Assembly: GCA_965641885.1 (NCBI GenBank)
Contig: OZ282574.1
Location: 186,001-250,000, forward strand
DNA: 64,000 nt
DNA from: Pseudophaeobacter sp965641885
Lineage (GTDB): Bacteria; Pseudomonadota; Alphaproteobacteria; Rhodobacterales; Rhodobacteraceae
Direction of reading: 5' to 3'
Made by a program: the position numbers and the translations under genes. Each line of letters begins with the position of its first letter. Within the stretch, counting starts at the first letter, position 1. The notes under the pieces are model-generated. The model made no database searches. It was not told the origin of the DNA and saw only the letters and a program-made list of their open reading frames with translations. This document shows positions 43,473-52,814 of this stretch, one piece after another.

Positions 43473-44162
43473 ATGGCTCGCTCGGACAGGTTGTTTGAAA
43501 TCATTCAGATTTTGCGGGCTGCCCCTGCACCGGTGCGGGCCGAGGATCTGGCGCAGACTCTGGAGGTGTCAAAACGCACGATCTACCGCGACATTGCAGC
43601 CCTGCAGATGATGCGCACCCCGGTCGAGGGCGAGGCCGGGATTGGTTATGTGTTGCGCACCGGCTATGATCTGCCGCCGCTGAACTTTGATGCCGAAGAG
43701 ATCGAAGCGCTGCATGTGGGGCTGGCCATGCTGGTGCGCACTGGCGACACGGAACTACAGCAGGCGGCCAAGCGGGTCAGCCGCAAGATCAAGGACGTGC
43801 ATGCGGCAGCTGACTGGTTGCAGGTGGCGCCCTGGGGCGCGCCGCAGGATGACCCGGACAAGGGCTGCGTGTCCGTGGCGCTGTTGCGTCAGGCTGTTCG
43901 CGCCTCGCAAAAGCTAAGGATCAGCTATCTGAGCAACAGTGGCGAGCACAGCCAGCGGGTGCTGCGTCCTCTTGGCCTGATTTATCATGTGGATACTATT
44001 CTTCTGGCAGCCTGGTGTGAGCTGCGGGGCGGGTTTCGCCATTTTCGCACCGGACAGATCCATGCTGTTGATGTGCTGGGTGAGACATTTTGCAGTGAGG
44101 CGCAGGTTTTGCGCACACTTTGGCTGCAACAGGAAGGCTCTACCTATGTTCATTGCGTTTGA
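43473..44162 (+). CDS. WYL-domain transcriptional regulator (YafY/DeoR-type HTH)
   Basis: 229 residues from ATG 43473, with AGGAGGTG upstream. N-terminal HTH_11 (RSDRLFEIIQILRAAPAPVRAEDLAQTLEVSKRTIYRDIAALQ), then a WYL domain (LRISYLSNSGEHSQRVLRPLGLIYHVDTILLAAWCELRGGFRHFRTGQI). WYL domains often bind nucleotides or sense damage. Regulated target unknown. Confidence 0.93.
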   Translation: MARSDRLFEIIQILRAAPAPVRAEDLAQTLEVSKRTIYRDIAALQMMRTPVEGEAGIGYVLRTGYDLPPLNFDAEEIEALHVGLAMLVRTGDTELQQAAKRVSRKIKDVHAAADWLQVAPWGAPQDDPDKGCVSVALLRQAVRASQKLRISYLSNSGEHSQRVLRPLGLIYHVDTILLAAWCELRGGFRHFRTGQIHAVDVLGETFCSEAQVLRTLWLQQEGSTYVHCV

Positions 44163-44323
44163 GCCAGGTCGCGTGCCCCTTTGAGAAAAACCGTCCAGTG
44201 CCGCATTTTGCGCAGTATTTCGCCGAGACCGCGACACTGGTGCTTGAGCCAGACGCCGCAAGTGCTGATATATGAGGAAAGCGGTGCAGGACTTGCATCG
44301 GATGAGCAGATAAAGGTGTCGAA

Positions 44324-44983
44324 ATGACCATTTTGAAAATCTCCAGCGCAGGCCTTCTGGTCGCGACTCTTGGGCTCACCGCCTGTACGGACACAAATGC
44401 CTTGCGTCAGCCTGGCGACAAAGAACGCAATGGCCTTATTACCGGTGCCATCTTAGGGGCGGGGCTGGCTGGCCTGTCCAATTCCAGCAACAAGGGTCCA
44501 GCCGTGGTTGCGGGGGCCGCAGCCGGGGCGCTGCTGGGCGGCGTGATTGGCAGCCAGCTGGACAAGCAGGAGGCCGAACTGCGTCAGAACCTGTCCTCCA
44601 GCGGGATCACCATCGTGAACACAGGTGACCGGTTGATCGTGTCGCTGCCCAATGATCTGACCTTTGCCACGGATAGTGCCGCTATCAGCCCCGCCGTGAC
44701 GGCGGATCTGAGACAGGTTTCGCAAAGCCTGGTACGCTATCCTGACAGCACCGTTCAGGTGGTTGGTCATACGGACAGCGACGGTGAGGCCGCCTACAAT
44801 CAGGCGCTCTCGGAGCGTCGGGCAAACACGGTCGCCGATCAGGTTCAGGCAGGCGGTGTTCCCTATAACCGGCTGCGCACCCTGGGACGCGGTGAGGGGC
44901 AGCCGGTGGCCAGCAATCTCACACCGGAAGGCAAGGCGCAGAACCGCCGGGTCGAGATCATTATTGTGCCAACTGCGAGCTAG
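44324..44983 (+). CDS. OmpA family lipoprotein (YiaD-like)
   Basis: 219 residues. Lipobox LGLTAC near residue 21 marks it as a lipoprotein. A glycine-zipper region (GAILGAGLAGLSN ... AAAGALLGGVIGSQLD) at about 45-85 is followed by an OmpA-like domain (VQVVGHTDSDGEAAYNQALSERRANTV, QNRRVEIIIVP). Likely anchors the outer membrane to peptidoglycan. Confidence 0.93.
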   Translation: MTILKISSAGLLVATLGLTACTDTNALRQPGDKERNGLITGAILGAGLAGLSNSSNKGPAVVAGAAAGALLGGVIGSQLDKQEAELRQNLSSSGITIVNTGDRLIVSLPNDLTFATDSAAISPAVTADLRQVSQSLVRYPDSTVQVVGHTDSDGEAAYNQALSERRANTVADQVQAGGVPYNRLRTLGRGEGQPVASNLTPEGKAQNRRVEIIIVPTAS

Positions 44984-45104
44984 TGATTTGCCAGTGGGAC
45001 GAGCTGCCACAGGTTTTTGCAAGGGCTGCCCTTCGGGGTGGCCCTTTTTCTATCTGCTTTTTGTATCTGCTTGCTCCCGGAGCGCTTGGCGTTAAGGTTT
45101 GGGC

Positions 45105-45947
45105 ATGCAGATTGATCAACATAGCGCGCCTGAGGCTGCTCAGGACATCATCACAATGACCGATGTGCTGGATCCGGCACGGGCAGGGGCGCTGCAAGTG
45201 GCCCTGGGTCAGCAGCCGAGTCTGACAGAGGGCTCTGAACTGCCACCGTTTTTTCACCAGCTTTACTTTTGGAAGCCCGAGCCACCGGCGCGTTTGGGGC
45301 GGGACGGTCATCCCCGACAGGCTGTGACTGGACTGATTCCGGATCTCGGGCTGCCGCGTCGCATGTGGGCGGGGGGACGGCTGCGGTTTGAGCGGGCTCT
45401 CAGGGCGGGTGTCGTGGCAGAAAAACGCTCGGTTTTGGAAAGTTCTGCGCGCAAGGCGGGGCGCAGTGGCCCTTTGGGGTTTGTCACCCTGCGCCATGAG
45501 ATCTGGCAAGATGGGGCACGCTGTCTCAGCGAGTGGCATGATCTGGTGTTTCGCGAGGATCCAGATCCAGCGGCGAAAAAACCTGTGCCGCCGCAGGCTC
45601 CACAGGATGAGCTGCAGGCGCGGCAGGTCACATTCGATACAACCCTGCTGTTTCGCTATTCGGCGCTGACCTTCAATGGGCATCGCATCCATTATGATCT
45701 CGAGTATGCCCGCGAGGTTGAGGGGTATGCGGGGCTGGTGGTGCATGGGCCCTTGTTGGCGCAGCATCTGATGCTGCTGGCACAAGAGCTGTTGGGACCA
45801 TTGGCGGAATTCTCTTTTCGTGCCACAGCACCCCTGATGCATTTTGAAGAGGCCACGCTGTGCTGTAAAGGGTCAGATCTGTGGGTGCGTGCGCCGGATG
45901 GCCGCCAGTGCATGCAGGCCAGTGCAACCCCCAAAGGGGCGGTTTGA
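45105..45947 (+). CDS. FAS1/MaoC-like acyl-CoA dehydratase (mesaconyl-C4-CoA hydratase-like)
   Basis: 280 residues from ATG 45105 (AAGG upstream). Hot-dog fold: FFHQLYFWKPEPPARLGRDGHP, RRMWAGGRLRF, and C-terminal FRYSALTFNGHRIHYDLEYAREVEGYAGLVVHGPLLAQHL, the hydratase motif with catalytic His. Similar to beta-methylmalyl/mesaconyl-CoA hydratases and HTD2 dehydratases. Substrate not determinable; stands alone. Confidence 0.87.
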   Translation: MQIDQHSAPEAAQDIITMTDVLDPARAGALQVALGQQPSLTEGSELPPFFHQLYFWKPEPPARLGRDGHPRQAVTGLIPDLGLPRRMWAGGRLRFERALRAGVVAEKRSVLESSARKAGRSGPLGFVTLRHEIWQDGARCLSEWHDLVFREDPDPAAKKPVPPQAPQDELQARQVTFDTTLLFRYSALTFNGHRIHYDLEYAREVEGYAGLVVHGPLLAQHLMLLAQELLGPLAEFSFRATAPLMHFEEATLCCKGSDLWVRAPDGRQCMQASATPKGAV

Positions 45948-45984
45948 GGCGTGCAATGGATAAAAAGGGGCGGGCTCCCGCGCC

Positions 45985-46080
45985 TTTTTGACGTTCAGCA
46001 GGGCTGAAAATCAAAAGAAGCCTTGGGCCCGGCGCTGCCCTGCGGGCAGCGTGCGGTCCCTTGCGAGGGGCGCGCGGGGT
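45985..46080. repeat. GC-rich dispersed intergenic repeat (third, divergent copy)
   Basis: Carries CTTGGGCCCGGCGC, matching 35689-35703 with one change, and CTGCCCTGCGGGCAG as a hairpin. Between convergent genes. Confidence 0.4.
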
Positions 46081-47121
46081 TCACAGGCTGTCTGCGACGG
46101 TAAACCCTTTAGGGATCGCATCAATTTGGTCGAGCATTAGGTCGGCCATGACCTCAGCTACCTTTGGGGCCATGCCAAAGCCGATTTTGAAGCCGCCGTT
46201 GGCAATAAAGTGCTTCGAACGGTCGGGCCAGGCGCCGAGCATTGGGGCGCGGCTTTTGGCGCGCGGGCGCACACCTGCCCAGCGTTCGATGACCTCAACG
46301 CCCTGTAGGGCTGGAACGGCCTGCTGCGCCCGGTGAAGGATATCGTCAAGCTGCGCGTCGGTGCTGGTATGGTCGGCAAAATCGCGCTCGCTGGTGGAGC
46401 CGATCGCAAGGGTGCCATCGGCATGGGGGATCATGTACAACCCGTCAGAATAGAGCTGCGGTGCCAATCCCGCATCAAAGCGCAAAAGGGCTGCCTGGCC
46501 TTTGACGCCGGTGCCTGCGGGCTTGGCAAAGGCTTCGTTCAGCTCCAGGAGGCCGACGTAGCCCTTGGCGTGAAGGACCAGCCCCTGATCCGGGGCATCT
46601 GGCTGAATGCGCACTCCCCGGGCGGCAAGGGCTGCCACTAGGGCAGCGCAGGCACGGCGCGGATGCATGCGGCCGCTCAACGTATCATGTATCACCAATC
46701 CAGTGGGGCTGGGTGGGCACCAGGTGCCGAGATCTGCAGCCTGACAGACCTGCCATTTTGCATGGGTTTGCCACAGCGCGCGTGCGGTCTCTTCGCGCTG
46801 ATAGGCCAGCGCCACGGCGCGCTCATCTTTTAAGGGTTGCAAACGACCAATGCGGCCATAGCCGGGAGAGACACCGCCGCAAGCCTCTACCTGAGCCCAG
46901 AACGCGGCTGCCATCAGCAGGCTTTCCAGCTGGAACTGCTTTTTCGGGTTCCAGTTTTCCGGCACATGTGGGGCCAGGGCTCCGACAAGACCGCCGCTAG
47001 AGCCAGCACCTGCCCCATTGGGGTCAACCACCTGCACCTTTGCGCCGCGCTGCACGCAGGTCCAGGCGATTGCCAGACCAAAGACGCCGGCGCCCCGAAC
47101 GGTGATATCTGCCATTGCCAT
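46081..47121 (-). CDS. FAD-dependent oxidoreductase (DadA/MnmC2-like)
   Basis: 346 residues. The N-terminal VRGAGVFGLAIAW is a GxGxxG FAD motif; GAGAGSSGGLVGALAPHVP and the C-terminal GVRPRAKSRAPMLG ... FIANGGFKIGFGMAPKVAEVMADL resemble the FAD domain of MnmC and glycine/D-amino-acid oxidases. It lies divergent from mnmD, so it is likely the separate oxidase half that removes the carboxymethyl group from cmnm5U34 of tRNA. A start at 47115 is also possible. Confidence 0.85.
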   Translation of the reverse strand: MAMADITVRGAGVFGLAIAWTCVQRGAKVQVVDPNGAGAGSSGGLVGALAPHVPENWNPKKQFQLESLLMAAAFWAQVEACGGVSPGYGRIGRLQPLKDERAVALAYQREETARALWQTHAKWQVCQAADLGTWCPPSPTGLVIHDTLSGRMHPRRACAALVAALAARGVRIQPDAPDQGLVLHAKGYVGLLELNEAFAKPAGTGVKGQAALLRFDAGLAPQLYSDGLYMIPHADGTLAIGSTSERDFADHTSTDAQLDDILHRAQQAVPALQGVEVIERWAGVRPRAKSRAPMLGAWPDRSKHFIANGGFKIGFGMAPKVAEVMADLMLDQIDAIPKGFTVADSL

Positions 47122-47194
47122 TTTCCAGCCCTTTCGCCAGTGTCGCGCCAGTCTCAGGGACCAGAGTTCCCTCCATCATCTAAGGGATAATCAC

Positions 47195-47863
47195 ATGGCA
47201 GACCAGCAGGCTCAGCTGAGCTGGCGCGAAGACCGCATTCCGGTCTCGGACCAATTTGATGACCCCTATTTCTCTATCCAGGATGGCCTGGCCGAAACAG
47301 AGCATGTGTTTCTGGGCGGCAATGAGTTGCCCGCGCGGTTTGCCCCCGGTTTTCATGTGGCCGAGTTGGGATTTGGCACGGGGCTCAATATGCTGGCGGC
47401 ATGGCGGGCCTGGGAGGAGAGCGGCCAGACGGGCCCGCTGCAGTTCACCAGTTTTGAGGCCTTCCCGATGGCCCCTGCAGATATGGCAAAGGCGCTTGAG
47501 GCCTTTCCCGATGTTGCCCCCTGGGCGGCGCGGTTTCTGGACCGGTGGCAAGGCGGCGGCCGCTGCGATCTTGGCACGCTGCGGCTCAACGTGATCATTG
47601 GCGACGCCCGCGTGTCGCTGCCAAAGTGGGCAGAAGAAGCCGATGCCTGGTTTCTGGACGGGTTCTCACCGGCCAAAAACCCAGAGCTGTGGCAGGAAGA
47701 TCTGTTGCAGGCGGTGGCAGATCATACAGCACCTGGCGGCAGTGCTGCCACCTATACGGCAGCGGGTTTTGTGCGCAGAGGGCTGGAGACGGCGGGGTTT
47801 AGCGTGACCCGTATTGCGGGATTTGGCCGCAAACGACATATGACAAAGGCGATTTTGGCATGA
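47195..47863 (+). CDS. mnmD: tRNA 5-methylaminomethyl-2-thiouridine methyltransferase, MnmD-type
   Basis: 222 residues from ATG 47195. It methylates nm5(s2)U34 with SAM. Signature of the MnmC methyltransferase domain: LSWREDRIPVSDQFDDPYFS, VFLGGNELPARF, LGFGTGLNMLAAWRAW and ADAWFLDGFSPAKNPELW. In enterobacteria this is fused to the FAD domain; here it stands alone. ATGA overlap with the EamA gene. Confidence 0.93.
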   Translation: MADQQAQLSWREDRIPVSDQFDDPYFSIQDGLAETEHVFLGGNELPARFAPGFHVAELGFGTGLNMLAAWRAWEESGQTGPLQFTSFEAFPMAPADMAKALEAFPDVAPWAARFLDRWQGGGRCDLGTLRLNVIIGDARVSLPKWAEEADAWFLDGFSPAKNPELWQEDLLQAVADHTAPGGSAATYTAAGFVRRGLETAGFSVTRIAGFGRKRHMTKAILA

Positions 47864-48795
47864 GCAATACACCGGCCAGTTCTGATAGCAAAAGCAGTCC
47901 TGAACCCCAGAACTCCCCAGAACCCCAGCGCAACAATGTGCCCTTCGGCATTCTGCTGATGCTGGCGGCCACCGTTGTCTTTGCGCTGCAGGATGGCATC
48001 TCGCGTCACCTCGCAGGCACCTACAACACCTATATGGTGGTGATGGTGCGTTACTGGTTCTTTGCTGCCTTTGTAGTGTTTCTGGCGATGCGCGCCCCCG
48101 GCGGCATCCGGGCAACCGCGCGCAGCAGCCAGCTTGGCCTGCAGATCTTTCGTGGCGTGTTGCTGGTGGGAGAGATCTGCGTCGCCGTCTATGGCTTTAC
48201 CGTGCTGGGTCTGGTTGAAAGCCAGGCGGTGTTTATCTGCTATCCGCTCCTGGTGGCGGCGCTCAGCGGGCCGTTTCTAGGCGAGAGCGTTGGCTGGCGG
48301 CGCTGGTCAGCCATTGCGGTTGGCCTGATCGGCGTGCTGGTCATCCTGCAGCCGGGATTTGGCGTGTTTAATCCGCTGGCGGTGATCCCGCTCATCTCGG
48401 CGCTGATGTTTGCGATCTATGGCCTGCTGACGCGCTATGTGGCGCGTAAGGACAGCACGGCCACCAGCTTTTTCTGGACCGGTATTGCCGGCATGGTGTT
48501 CATGACCATGGTGGGGATCTGGTTTTGGGAACCCATGGTGCAGAGCGACTGGCTCTGGATGGGGCTGCTGTGCGTCTCTGGTGTCACCGGTCACTGGCTG
48601 CTGATAAAATGTTACGAGGTCGCCGAGGCCAGTGCTGTGCAGCCCTTTGCCTATTTCCACCTGATCTGGGCCGCAATGCTGGGGGTTGCCGTGTTTGGCG
48701 AAATTATCCGCCTCAACGTGGCCACCGGCGCGGCTATCATCATCGGTGCTGGGCTATTCACCCTTTGGCGCGAAAGCCGCAAGGCTCGCGCCTGA
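47860..48795 (+). CDS. EamA family transporter
   Basis: 311 residues. The polar N-terminus has a duplicated SPEPQ; then ten membrane segments (FGILLMLAATVVFALQDGISRHLAGTYNTYMVVMVRYWFF). Two EamA repeats; C-terminal FAYFHLIWAAMLGVAVFGEII. Substrate unknown. The last 42 bases overlap the end of the convergent lytic transglycosylase gene. Confidence 0.92.
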   Translation: MSNTPASSDSKSSPEPQNSPEPQRNNVPFGILLMLAATVVFALQDGISRHLAGTYNTYMVVMVRYWFFAAFVVFLAMRAPGGIRATARSSQLGLQIFRGVLLVGEICVAVYGFTVLGLVESQAVFICYPLLVAALSGPFLGESVGWRRWSAIAVGLIGVLVILQPGFGVFNPLAVIPLISALMFAIYGLLTRYVARKDSTATSFFWTGIAGMVFMTMVGIWFWEPMVQSDWLWMGLLCVSGVTGHWLLIKCYEVAEASAVQPFAYFHLIWAAMLGVAVFGEIIRLNVATGAAIIIGAGLFTLWRESRKARA

Positions 48796-50721
48796 CAGCT
48801 CCTTTGAAAACGGCACCGGCAGGGCAGTCTTGCCCAGACGCGCGCGGTAAACTGGCAGGCTTTCGGTGACCCGCATCACATAGTTGCGGGTCTCGTTAAA
48901 GGGGATGTGTTCGATCCAGTCGACAATGTCCTGCGTGCCATCGCGCGGGTCACCATAGCGCTCCATCCAGGCAATCGGGCGCCGGGGGCCGGCGTTATAG
49001 CCAGCGGCCATCATCACCACATTGCCCTGGAACTCTCCTGCCAGCCCCGCCAGATACTGACTGCCGAGCGTGGCGTTGTAGTCCCATTCCGCCGTCAGAC
49101 GGGAGGTGTCATGTTTGGCGAGGATATCCAGCTGGCCGGCGACCAGTTTTGCCGTGCCGGGCATCAGCTGCATCAGCCCGCGTGCGCCTGCATGACTAAT
49201 CACGACCGGGTCGAATTCGCTCTCGCGCCTGGCAATGGCCAGGGTCATCTCGGGAGCCATCGGCAGGTTCTGTTTTGCGACGGGGTGGAGCGGATAGTAG
49301 GCACCAACCAGTTCGGTGCCCGACTGGGCGGCGCGTTTGGCAATCATCACGGCCAGATGCGGCTCATCCAGCTCAACTGCCATCTGGCCCAGCTGCTGCG
49401 CCTGCAGGGCGGGCAGGCTTTCAACCTGATGGGTGAAAAAACGCTCTGCCAGCGTAAGATCCCCAGCCTGAAGCAGCAATAACCCGGCCTCATTGACAGA
49501 AGATTTGAGAAAACCCGCACTGCGCCAGGGCGGCAGCGATGGCGGTGTGGCGAGGTCAGGGTCAAACCCCCGTCCCAATGCTTCTGCCGCCAGAAGCCCG
49601 TAAAAGGACGTCTGATACTGTGCGCCTTTGGCATAGGCCTCATGCGCCTTGTCAACGACGCCAAGCGCGGCATAGGCGCGACCCAGCCAATAACCGCCAC
49701 GCCCGACTGAAATCGGTGTCTCTACCGAGGCAAGGAAGCGTTCAAAGTGATAGGCCGCCAGCTCTGGATCGTTGAGTTTGCGCAGGGCGATATAGCCTGC
49801 CAGCCATTCGCAGTCGGAATAGCCATAGCCGGCATCCGCATGGGCAAAGTGATGCGCCGCCAGCTGGTAGGCACGTTCATGTTTGCCATCCCGCATCAGC
49901 TGCCGCGCCAGATCCCGGCGGCGGCGCAGCCATTTTTCTGGCTGCCCCAAAGCCTTGGCGCTGGTGCTGCGGTCCATCATCAGGGCAATGGCGGCGTCTT
50001 GCCGACGCTTTTGGTCCCGCCAGACAAAGCGATCATAGGCAAGTCCGGGGTCATCCTGCAGGGCTGCAGGAATGGCCTCGATCAGGGTGTCGACGCCTTT
50101 TGACTTTTTCTGCAGCGCAATACGGGCCTCTGCCAGCGCCCGCGCGCCGTCCGCCACAAGCGGCAACATGCGGCGCGCGCTCACATCATGGCGGTCCCAA
50201 AGCAACCGGTCCAGGCGCGTAGCGTGGTGCGGTTTGAGCAGTTTGCCGTGCTCTGCCAGAAAGGCGGTCTGTGTCTCTTCGCTCATCGGCATGCTGCGCC
50301 AGGCCCGGATGAGTTCAGCTGTTGCGGCCTTTTGGTCGCCGCGATGCAGGTAGGCGCGCGCCAGACTGGCAGCACCTTCGGGTGTTTGTGGTGGCTGCAG
50401 CGCAAAGAACGCGAGCACCCGTTTGTGGGACTTCTCGATGATCAGCTCTTCGTTGCGGCGGCGCAGATAGGGCTGACCGGGCCAGTCGGGACGCCTTGCG
50501 AGAAAGGCCTCGACGTCTGCGGCACTGCCTTCTTTGGCCCGCAACCGGTGCCATTCAACAATGTCATGCGACACCGTGGCCAGGGGGCCTGGCTCGGCCA
50601 AAGCCTCAGTCCATTGCTTGGCGCGCACCAGCTCAAGGGCACGCGCCAGGGTGCCGGCCTCGGCTTTTGCGGCCGCGCCAAGGGTCAGGATCAGCGATAT
50701 CAGGAGCAGAATGCGTGTCAT
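48754..50721 (-). CDS. slt: Soluble lytic murein transglycosylase
   Basis: 655 residues with signal peptide (TRILLLISLILTLGAAAKAEA). A long helical superhelix of TPR-like repeats (about 25-470) precedes the C-terminal SLT domain with the catalytic Glu in RRESEFDP (about residue 500), HAGARGLMQLMPGTA and GNVVMMAAGYNAGP. It cleaves peptidoglycan glycan strands to 1,6-anhydro products in the periplasm. Divergent from dapA. Confidence 0.95.
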   Translation of the reverse strand: MTRILLLISLILTLGAAAKAEAGTLARALELVRAKQWTEALAEPGPLATVSHDIVEWHRLRAKEGSAADVEAFLARRPDWPGQPYLRRRNEELIIEKSHKRVLAFFALQPPQTPEGAASLARAYLHRGDQKAATAELIRAWRSMPMSEETQTAFLAEHGKLLKPHHATRLDRLLWDRHDVSARRMLPLVADGARALAEARIALQKKSKGVDTLIEAIPAALQDDPGLAYDRFVWRDQKRRQDAAIALMMDRSTSAKALGQPEKWLRRRRDLARQLMRDGKHERAYQLAAHHFAHADAGYGYSDCEWLAGYIALRKLNDPELAAYHFERFLASVETPISVGRGGYWLGRAYAALGVVDKAHEAYAKGAQYQTSFYGLLAAEALGRGFDPDLATPPSLPPWRSAGFLKSSVNEAGLLLLQAGDLTLAERFFTHQVESLPALQAQQLGQMAVELDEPHLAVMIAKRAAQSGTELVGAYYPLHPVAKQNLPMAPEMTLAIARRESEFDPVVISHAGARGLMQLMPGTAKLVAGQLDILAKHDTSRLTAEWDYNATLGSQYLAGLAGEFQGNVVMMAAGYNAGPRRPIAWMERYGDPRDGTQDIVDWIEHIPFNETRNYVMRVTESLPVYRARLGKTALPVPFSKELSGASLAAFAPKGE

Positions 50722-50860
50722 GTCTTGCTTTTATAGTGGAACCGGGGATAGAGCCATTGACGATAATCCGAGAATGGCTGGTATCAACTCAATTTCCAGT
50801 CATGTCCACACTGATGGCGGGCCTCCGCCTGCCAAGACCCAACACTAAGGGAGCGCACCC

Positions 50861-51733
50861 ATGTTTAAAGGCTCTATGCCAGCCCTCGTCACCCCGTTTT
50901 CAAACGGCGCGTTGGATCTGGATGCGCTTAAACGCTTGGTCGAGTGGCACATTGCCGAAGGCTCAACCGCACTGGTGCCGGTTGGCACCACCGGTGAAAG
51001 CCCCACCCTCAGCCATGACGAGCACGAGGCCGTTATCGCCGAGGTGGTCAAGGCCGCTGCAGGCCGTGTGCCGGTGATTGCTGGTGCTGGCTCTAACAAC
51101 ACGGTCGAGACGATTCGTTTTGTCGAGTTTGCCCAGAAGGTTGGCGCTGATGCAGCACTGGTGGTAACACCCTATTACAACAAGCCAACTCAGCGCGGCC
51201 TGATTGCGCATTTCACCGCAGCGCATGACTGCGCCGATGTGCCGATCATCATCTACAACATCCCGGGCCGCTCTGTCGTTGATATGACTCCCGCCACCAT
51301 GGGTGAGCTGGCCAAACTGCCCCGCATCATTGGCGTCAAGGATGCCACCGGCGATATCGCCCGTGTCAGCCAGCAGCGCGCCTCTTGTGGCGCCGATTTT
51401 GTGCAGCTGTCCGGCGAAGATGCCACGGCCCTGGGCTTTAACGCCCATGGCGGCATTGGCTGCATTTCGGTGACGGCCAACGTGGCCCCCCGCTTGTGTG
51501 CAGAGTTCCAGGCCGCAACGCTTGCGGGCGACTATGCCAAAGCGCTGGCGTATCAGGACAACCTGATGCCCCTGCATGAGGCGATCTTTATCGAGCCAGG
51601 TCTGGTTGGTGCTAAATATGGCCTGAGCAAACTTGGGCTGTGCAGCAACGAGGTCCGCTCACCGCTCACGGGTCTCGAAGATAGCACCAAGGCCGCAATT
51701 GATGCCGCCATGGCGCATGCAGGCCTGTTGTAA
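50861..51733 (+). CDS. dapA: 4-hydroxy-tetrahydrodipicolinate synthase
   Basis: 290 residues. It condenses pyruvate and aspartate semialdehyde in lysine/DAP synthesis. TTGESPTL near residue 44, the Tyr in YYNKPTQRGL and IIYNIPGRS, Schiff-base Lys160 in IIGVKDATGD, and GGIGCISVTANVAP are intact. In this family smpB often follows; here it does not. Confidence 0.97.
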   Translation: MFKGSMPALVTPFSNGALDLDALKRLVEWHIAEGSTALVPVGTTGESPTLSHDEHEAVIAEVVKAAAGRVPVIAGAGSNNTVETIRFVEFAQKVGADAALVVTPYYNKPTQRGLIAHFTAAHDCADVPIIIYNIPGRSVVDMTPATMGELAKLPRIIGVKDATGDIARVSQQRASCGADFVQLSGEDATALGFNAHGGIGCISVTANVAPRLCAEFQAATLAGDYAKALAYQDNLMPLHEAIFIEPGLVGAKYGLSKLGLCSNEVRSPLTGLEDSTKAAIDAAMAHAGLL

Positions 51734-51764
51734 CGGCTCAACCCACTGACAGGTCACAAATTTC

Positions 51765-51797
51765 AAAAGGCCCTGCAAGCTTTGCAGGGCCTTTTTT
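51765..51797 (+). terminator. Rho-independent terminator of dapA
   Basis: AAAAGGCCCTGCAA, 3-nt loop GCT, TTGCAGGGCCTTTT, then TT. A near-symmetric structure that also faces the end of soeC and could serve both directions. Confidence 0.88.
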
Positions 51798-51923
51798 GTC
51801 TCCCGGCCCAAGACCAGTTCAGGATACGTTGTGACCTCAGGCTTCATCTTGCCTGAAATACCTCGGGGTGAATGCGCCAAAGGCGCAGAGGGGCTGGCCC
51901 CTTCCCCCTTCCGAAGTTTCAGA

Positions 51924-52814
51924 TCAGCGTTTGCCGTAATACAGGCCCACAACATGTTCGGCCTGGGCAAAGAATAGCCAGCGAGACACGGCGATGCCTG
52001 CCATATGCGCCAAAACGGCGAAGGCAGCCATCAGGTGTTTGACCAGGCTTGAGTCGACCGGCAGCACCAGCAGCAACACAGGCAAGACAAACCCAAAGCA
52101 GAGCGCGATTGCCCGCAGCTTTTGTGCATGTTTGCGCCCAACCACATGAACAAATTCGCGCAACAGATAGTTGCTGCCGGTATGTGGCGGCTCAAAGGCC
52201 CGCACAGTCGCCCCAGGCTCCCCCAGCCCCGTGGCGGTGCCCATGGTGGTGCCGGAGGCGGCAAAGGCCTTGTCGCCCTGCACCCAGTACCCTAGCTGCA
52301 CTGCTCCGGCGATGAGCAAAAGCCAGATCGCCAGGTTCTCCTGTCCGGCCAGCAGCGCGCCGCCTGCAATGGAAAAACTGAGAAACATTACCGGGGTCAG
52401 CGGCATGTTCCAGCGCGGAATGGTCTTGAGTTGGCAATAGATCATCGAGGTTGTGAAAACAGTACCAAGGCTGAGCGCGGCGCCGATCACACCCAAAAGA
52501 CGCCAATGGCTGTCCATAAAGATGGCGCCAATGGCATAGAGCCCCATCACCAGCAGCGCGGCCACAGCACAGAGCCCTTCACGGCTAAGCCAGCTCGTCT
52601 TCCACTGACTAAAGGCCTTGAACGCGCGTTCAGGGTGGCCCAGGTGAAAGGTCGAGGCCAGCAGGCCGCCGACTGCCAGTGCGTAGGCAATGGCATAAAA
52701 CACAAAAGCGACCCAGCCGGTGACGCTGGGGTATCCCAGCCCGAGAAAGGCGAGCAAGCCAAAGCCAAGGCCCGATAGGGTGGTGAAAAGAATGACGGAT
52801 GGTGCCGGATGCAT
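51924..52814 (-). CDS. soeC: Sulfite-oxidising enzyme membrane anchor SoeC (DmsC/NrfD-like)
   Basis: 296 residues, eight hydrophobic segments, DmsC family (STFHLGHPERAFKAFSQWKTSWLSREG is the conserved loop). It holds the catalytic SoeAB at the cytoplasmic face of the membrane and passes electrons to quinone. The ATG overlaps the soeB stop by one base. Last gene of the island. Confidence 0.88.
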   Translation of the reverse strand: MHPAPSVILFTTLSGLGFGLLAFLGLGYPSVTGWVAFVFYAIAYALAVGGLLASTFHLGHPERAFKAFSQWKTSWLSREGLCAVAALLVMGLYAIGAIFMDSHWRLLGVIGAALSLGTVFTTSMIYCQLKTIPRWNMPLTPVMFLSFSIAGGALLAGQENLAIWLLLIAGAVQLGYWVQGDKAFAASGTTMGTATGLGEPGATVRAFEPPHTGSNYLLREFVHVVGRKHAQKLRAIALCFGFVLPVLLLVLPVDSSLVKHLMAAFAVLAHMAGIAVSRWLFFAQAEHVVGLYYGKR

